A stretch of DNA of 59,119 nt from Gammaproteobacteria bacterium (GTDB lineage Bacteria; Pseudomonadota; Gammaproteobacteria; Steroidobacterales; Steroidobacteraceae): contig VBNH01000049.1 of the NCBI GenBank assembly GCA_005878095.1, positions 1-59,119 on the forward strand. Direction: 5' to 3'. A program made the position numbers and the translations under genes. The stretch's first letter is position 1. Each line of letters opens with the position of its first letter. Shown here in pieces: positions 56,501 through 59,119 of this stretch. The notes beneath the pieces were generated by a model. That model did no database searches, was not told the DNA's origin, and saw nothing but the letters and a program-made list of their open reading frames with translations.

Positions 56501-56874
56501 AGCGGCCGCTCGCCATCGACGATATTCTCATCGTCAGTCCCTACAACATGCAGGTGAACTTGCTTCAAAGCCTGTTGCCCCCCGGCGCGCGAGTGGGCAC
56601 GGTGGACAAGTTTCAGGGCCAGGAGGCCGCGGTGGTCATCGTATCCATGACAACCTCGTCGGCCGAAGACATGCCGCGGGGAATGGAGTTCCTTTACAGC
56701 CGCAACCGCCTCAACGTCGCCATCTCGCGGGCACGTTCGCTCGCGATCGTGGTGGCGAGCCCATTGCTGCTCGAGGCACCCTGTGGCCGAGTCGAACAGA
56801 TGAAACTGGTGAATACGCTGTGCTATGCCAGAGTATACGCGGCAAGCCTGGCCGCAGCGGCGATCACAGGCTGA
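53506..56874 (+). CDS. TM0106-type RecB-like nuclease fused to RNase H-like nuclease and SF1 helicase
   Basis: A 1122-residue multidomain DNA enzyme. Residues 1-230 are a RecB/Cas4-like nuclease: GLEHERS (His), WHGYADFLLR (Asp), YEPLDTKLA (Asp-x-Lys), QLGIYADLL (QxxxY). A cysteine set, Cys21 (FLDCRHA) with CSACSLCRWRERC near 208-220, could hold a 4Fe-4S cluster. A helix-hairpin-helix follows (LNAAGVTTMAQLAALPP). Residues about 310-510 form an RNase H/DEDDh-type domain (LFFDMEGDPLLDGG, YHYASYEE, YNEADCISTLKL). Residues about 700-1100 are an SF1/DNA2-Nam7 helicase: GPPGAGKTF, FIDEAGQ, GDQMQLAQP, VDKFQGQE, NVAISRARS. It should unwind and cut DNA or RNA-DNA. The gene starts seven bases after rmuC. 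Confidence 0.87.
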   Translation: MRRYNGQLIFSATDLVTFLDCRHATFLDHRQLEDPAPLPAEDPYVELLQQKGLEHERSYREQLRTQGLNVIDIPSRGSLEERTEQTRAAMAAGPQVIYQGAFSDGRWHGYADFLLRVPGESRFGDYHYEPLDTKLAHATKPKHLMQLGIYADLLARVQARAPERLHVALGTGETVLLPTRDFQHYLAGARARFETFVDAMPKESHGEPCSACSLCRWRERCEGEWAAADHLSLVARITRGQREKLNAAGVTTMAQLAALPPATPIASLQPDTLERLRAQARLQDGKRRDGQNRHELLPAVDGKGFARLPRPSAGDLFFDMEGDPLLDGGLEYLFGFAFLEPAQPTFRLFWGHDRVAEKAAFEAAMDFIAERLAAFPDAHIYHYASYEESALKRLAMMHGTRETQVDDLLRQGRLVDLYQVVREALRVSEPSYSLKNLEVFYMRPREGAVTTANASVVAYERWRKLADPRLLEEIARYNEADCISTLKLRDWLIKLRPRALPWRERPPADPEEERRTAERLAAEASLAATTARLLRCSESERPYRELISQLLEFHHREAKPQWWWQFRRAEMTEEELIEDAECIGALRRDPAAPPLREKLSLVHTFTFPAQDFKLRTGSRPRRAGTREPVGELVLLDEDARRLQLKAGPRTPPLDDTLSLIPEAPFDDKVLREAIYRYGQAVIAGDERYGAVTSVLKRELPRIRGRAPGAPLLPADADTISGSLAAIKDLQQSHLLVQGPPGAGKTFLSAAAIVELLHQGRRVGVASHSHKAINRLLEEVEKRAESQGRTFQGVKKCSEEEQCCNGSMIEDVFKNEHVKGRHQLVAGTAWLFADPVLDQSLDVLFIDEAGQVSLANLVAMGLAARNLVLVGDQMQLAQPIQGTHPGRSGASALEFLLEEHATVPPERGVFLDVTRRMHPDVCRFISEAVYEGRLHSHASTEVQRLIVSPGADPALKASGLSFVPVLHQECRQKSEEEGQRVREIFGSLLQQRWIGPQGRERPLAIDDILIVSPYNMQVNLLQSLLPPGARVGTVDKFQGQEAAVVIVSMTTSSAEDMPRGMEFLYSRNRLNVAISRARSLAIVVASPLLLEAPCGRVEQMKLVNTLCYARVYAASLAAAAITG

Positions 56875-56878
56875 CTCG

Positions 56879-57436
56879 ATGGGCAGGGTGAATGACAATA
56901 CCGCGAATAGAGCGCCCGTGACCGCCATCCTTCGGGCGGTTGCTTTCGCAGCGCATAAACATCGCAATCAGCGACGCAAAGACGAAGTCGCGTCGCCATA
57001 TATCAACCACCCGATTGCGTTGGCCGAGCTCCTGGCCTCGGTGGGATTGGAACAGGATACCGAGGTCCTCATCGCGGCGCTCCTTCACGATACAGTGGAA
57101 GACACGGATACGACGTTCGAGGAGCTCGAAGCAAAATTCGGTACGCCGATTGCCGCGATAGTTCGCGAGCTCACAGACGACAAAGCTCTTCCGAAAGAAG
57201 AACGTAAGCGGCTGCAAGTGGACCACGCCGCCCACGCCAGCCGCTCGGCAAAGCTGGTGAAGCTCGCTGACAAGATCTGTAACCTCCGCGACATTCAGGC
57301 GTCACCGCCGGCGGGCTGGTCATCGCAGCGCAAGCAGGAATATTTCGAGTGGGCCAAGCGGGTCGTGGATCAAATCCGAGGCGTGCATCCGAGGCTTGAG
57401 CAGCTGTTTGACGCGGAGTACGCAAGAGGGCCCTAG
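56879..57436 (+). CDS. MESH1-like small alarmone hydrolase (HD domain)
   Basis: A 185-residue HD phosphohydrolase very close to the MESH1/HDDC3 pattern. It has HKHRNQRRKD, YINHPIALAELL, LLHDTVEDTDTTFEELE, ELTDDKALPKEERKRLQVD and KLVKLADKICNLRD, ending with YFEWAKRVVDQIRG. The manganese ligands would be His28/His44, His70-Asp71 and Asp131. The family removes pyrophosphate from (p)ppGpp; the animal enzyme also acts on NADPH. There is no synthetase domain. ATG at 56879 is 4 bases after the stop of the nuclease-helicase, making it the last gene of the run. The 118 bases after it are non-coding. Confidence 0.85.
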   Translation: MGRVNDNTANRAPVTAILRAVAFAAHKHRNQRRKDEVASPYINHPIALAELLASVGLEQDTEVLIAALLHDTVEDTDTTFEELEAKFGTPIAAIVRELTDDKALPKEERKRLQVDHAAHASRSAKLVKLADKICNLRDIQASPPAGWSSQRKQEYFEWAKRVVDQIRGVHPRLEQLFDAEYARGP

Positions 57437-57554
57437 GATGATCGTTGCCTGGATCCCTATGGGTCCGACCCGCGCCGCGACACCCGCGTTCGAGGATGTC
57501 GCCGAGTTGCGAAACGCATTGTTCTGTGCGCGCCGGTGACTGAATTCATGCCGT

Positions 57555-57806
57555 TCACGATGACTTGTCCGTCGCGCGGCTACGAACTCGTGCCGATTTC
57601 GGATCTGATCTTGCCGGCACGTTGTGGCTGCGGGATGCGGTGACGACGATCTCGGGGAGATCGGAGGGTGGATCGGGAAAGACCGTGGGTTTAGCCGCTG
57701 CGGTCCCGGCGCTCTGCGAGCATGCGGCGAACAGTCCTGCAAGCGCCACCACGGACAGGGCAGCGGCGTAGTGGCTCTTTGAGATGTTGTGCATCCTGCG
57801 AATCAT
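57555..57806 (-). CDS. Small predicted lipoprotein with a TonB-box-like segment
   Basis: An 83-residue protein with a lipoprotein signal (AALSVVALAGLFAACSQ, lipobox LFAAC). The mature chain is only about 55 residues: small and Pro-rich, then DLPEIVVTASRSH, then basic residues to the end. EIVVTASR resembles the start of the TonB box/plug of TonB-dependent receptors, yet no plug or barrel follows. AAGGGGA precedes the ATG at 57806. It could be a receptor fragment, or one of the short lipoproteins with this motif seen in related bacteria. Downstream of the GntR-LacI gene on the same strand (167-base gap). Confidence 0.5.
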   Translation of the reverse strand: MIRRMHNISKSHYAAALSVVALAGLFAACSQSAGTAAAKPTVFPDPPSDLPEIVVTASRSHNVPARSDPKSARVRSRATDKSS

Positions 57807-57973
57807 CGGCGTCCCCTTTCGCGTTGTATGGTTCGACCATTTCGAGCGCGGTTGCGGCCCGAAGTTCACGGTGGATTGTGAATTCCGGGCCGCCTGTCGC
57901 CTTGAGGACACATTGCAAGACGACGTACATCCTGCTACAGGCGAAACTTCGTCGACTAACGGCGCGGCAACCA

Positions 57974-59095
57974 TCAGCTGCCCGCGGCCAACCGGGCACC
58001 ACACGACTCGCGTACGATCAGCTCACAACTGAGGCGTACCTCGCGCGGAACCATGTCGCGCCGCGCGATCCGCTCAAGCATCACTGCCAGCGCCGCCTCG
58101 CCAATTTCCCGGGTCGGCTGACGCAGAGTCGTCAGCGGCACCGGCAGCAGACTTGCGTAGTCCACATCATCGATGCCCACCAACCGAACATCATGCGGAA
58201 TTCGGTACTCGAGCTGCAGCAGCGAATGCATCAGATGTCCTGCGGTGCGGTCGTTGGCGCAGGCGATGCCGTCCGGACGCCCGGATTGCATCACCGCCTT
58301 GACACTCTCGATGTCGTCCGCGTCCATGCGGTGCGTCAGCGCCCGATCGAACTGCACACCGGCCGCGTACAGTGCCTCCCGGTAGCCGGCTTCGCGCTCA
58401 TCGACGGTCGAGGCGGCGTTCTCGGGGCCAACGAAAAGAACGTGCCGACATCCGCGGCGCAGGAGATGCTCCGTGATGACGTGTCCGGCACGACGATTGT
58501 CGATGCCAATGAGGTCATGACGTGCAGCCTCCGGGTACGGAACGAGGGGGCGATCCAAAAGGACCACGGGAATTCGAGCCTCATCGAGGGCGCGGACAAT
58601 TCGTCGGTTGTACTCGTCCTTGGAGGGCGTCAGTTCCAGCGGCGCGAAGAACACTCCGGAGACCCTGCGCTCGATGTATTGCAGGCACAGTTCCCAGGCT
58701 CGTTCCTCCTTCGGCCTTTGAGCCGCGGCGGAGCCCCAGAGGAGCGCGTGCCCGCGCGCTCGCGGGGAGGCCATCATGCCCTCCCAGATCGTTTCGAAGA
58801 TGGCGGTTTCCTCGCGGTTGGGGATCAGGAGTCCGAACGAGCAGCCACCCGCGGCGGGCGCCCTCTTCACGAAGGTTCCGGAACCGGCCCGCCGCTCCAC
58901 GAGCCCCGCGGTCTGCAGGTCTCTCACGGCGCGCCCGATCGTTATGCGCGAAACACCAAACCTCTCGACGAGTTGCGCCTCACTCGGCAGGCGCTCGCCG
59001 AGCTTCCAGCGGCCCGAATGAATGTCCCGACTGAGGGACGAATAGACCTGGCGGTGCTTGCGCGTCGTGCCCGGACCTGAGGTCTCAGGTCTCAT
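57974..59095 (-). CDS. GntR-LacI hybrid transcriptional regulator
   Basis: A 373-residue regulator. A GntR-type winged helix is at residues about 13-78 (YSSLSRDIHSGRWKLGERLP, QLVERFGVSRITIGRAVRDL, then GSGTFV). A LacI/ribose-binding type effector domain follows (VVLLDRPLVPYPE, IGIDNRRAGHVITEHLLRRG, IACANDRTAGHLMHSL, VGIDDVDYASLLPVPLTT). This is the AraR-like architecture that usually responds to a sugar. Its targets are probably outside the window to the right, where its ATG lies 24 bases from the edge. Confidence 0.87.
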   Translation of the reverse strand: MRPETSGPGTTRKHRQVYSSLSRDIHSGRWKLGERLPSEAQLVERFGVSRITIGRAVRDLQTAGLVERRAGSGTFVKRAPAAGGCSFGLLIPNREETAIFETIWEGMMASPRARGHALLWGSAAAQRPKEERAWELCLQYIERRVSGVFFAPLELTPSKDEYNRRIVRALDEARIPVVLLDRPLVPYPEAARHDLIGIDNRRAGHVITEHLLRRGCRHVLFVGPENAASTVDEREAGYREALYAAGVQFDRALTHRMDADDIESVKAVMQSGRPDGIACANDRTAGHLMHSLLQLEYRIPHDVRLVGIDDVDYASLLPVPLTTLRQPTREIGEAALAVMLERIARRDMVPREVRLSCELIVRESCGARLAAGS

Positions 59096-59119
59096 AAATG
59101 ATATATCCGCCTATCTCTC

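Overview
The window looks like a chromosomal segment of a GC-rich gammaproteobacterium, probably of the Nevskiales/Steroidobacterales/Xanthomonadales type. The evidence is the gene order queG | nnr-tsaE-amiB-mutL-miaA-hfq-hflX-hflK-hflC-DUF2065-purA (20816-33302), which matches the classic gammaproteobacterial run, followed by pcnB-folK-deoxynucleoside kinase-panB-panC on the minus strand (33361-37720). The lineage call is inference from synteny and composition; there is no rRNA in view.

Layout. (1) 1-5612: an oxalyl-CoA/2-hydroxyacyl-CoA module (end of a TPP enzyme, formyl-CoA transferase, ADP-forming acyl-CoA ligase) and an outer-membrane porin closed by an intrinsic terminator. (2) 5697-10102: a MerR regulator with a CxxC-cluster protein, facing an exported methyltransferase across a 19-bp-spacer MerR-type promoter; then an APC permease and a threonine-synthase-like enzyme. 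(3) 10109-19086: a CocE hydrolase / enoyl-CoA hydratase / acyl-CoA ligase operon facing a Na+/solute symporter with a small membrane partner; a double-CDGSH Fe-S protein; a cupin remnant; an M48 protease. (4) 19074-37720: glycosyltransferase and the housekeeping block above. (5) 37738-37871: tRNA-Glu(CTC) with its own promoter.

(6) From the tRNA onward the content changes to accessory genes, consistent with a tRNA-associated island whose far end is outside the window: a Co-type nitrile hydratase (alpha, beta, activator), an orphan branched-chain-type binding protein, DinB and exported haloacid-dehalogenase-like genes, an S9 peptidase, a Phd/VapC toxin-antitoxin pair with twin operators, a thioredoxin-like protein, a PLP decarboxylase and HipBA.

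(7) 50071-57436: the most interesting unit. It is a tight five-gene plus-strand run of a WYL regulator, an ARPP-1-family protein, RmuC, a 1122-residue fusion (RecB-like Fe-S nuclease + RNase H-like nuclease + SF1 helicase) and a MESH1-like alarmone hydrolase. It diverges from hipBA across a short region with inverted repeats. I propose it as a candidate stress or anti-invader DNA-processing system. (8) 57555-59095: a small lipoprotein and a GntR/LacI hybrid regulator.
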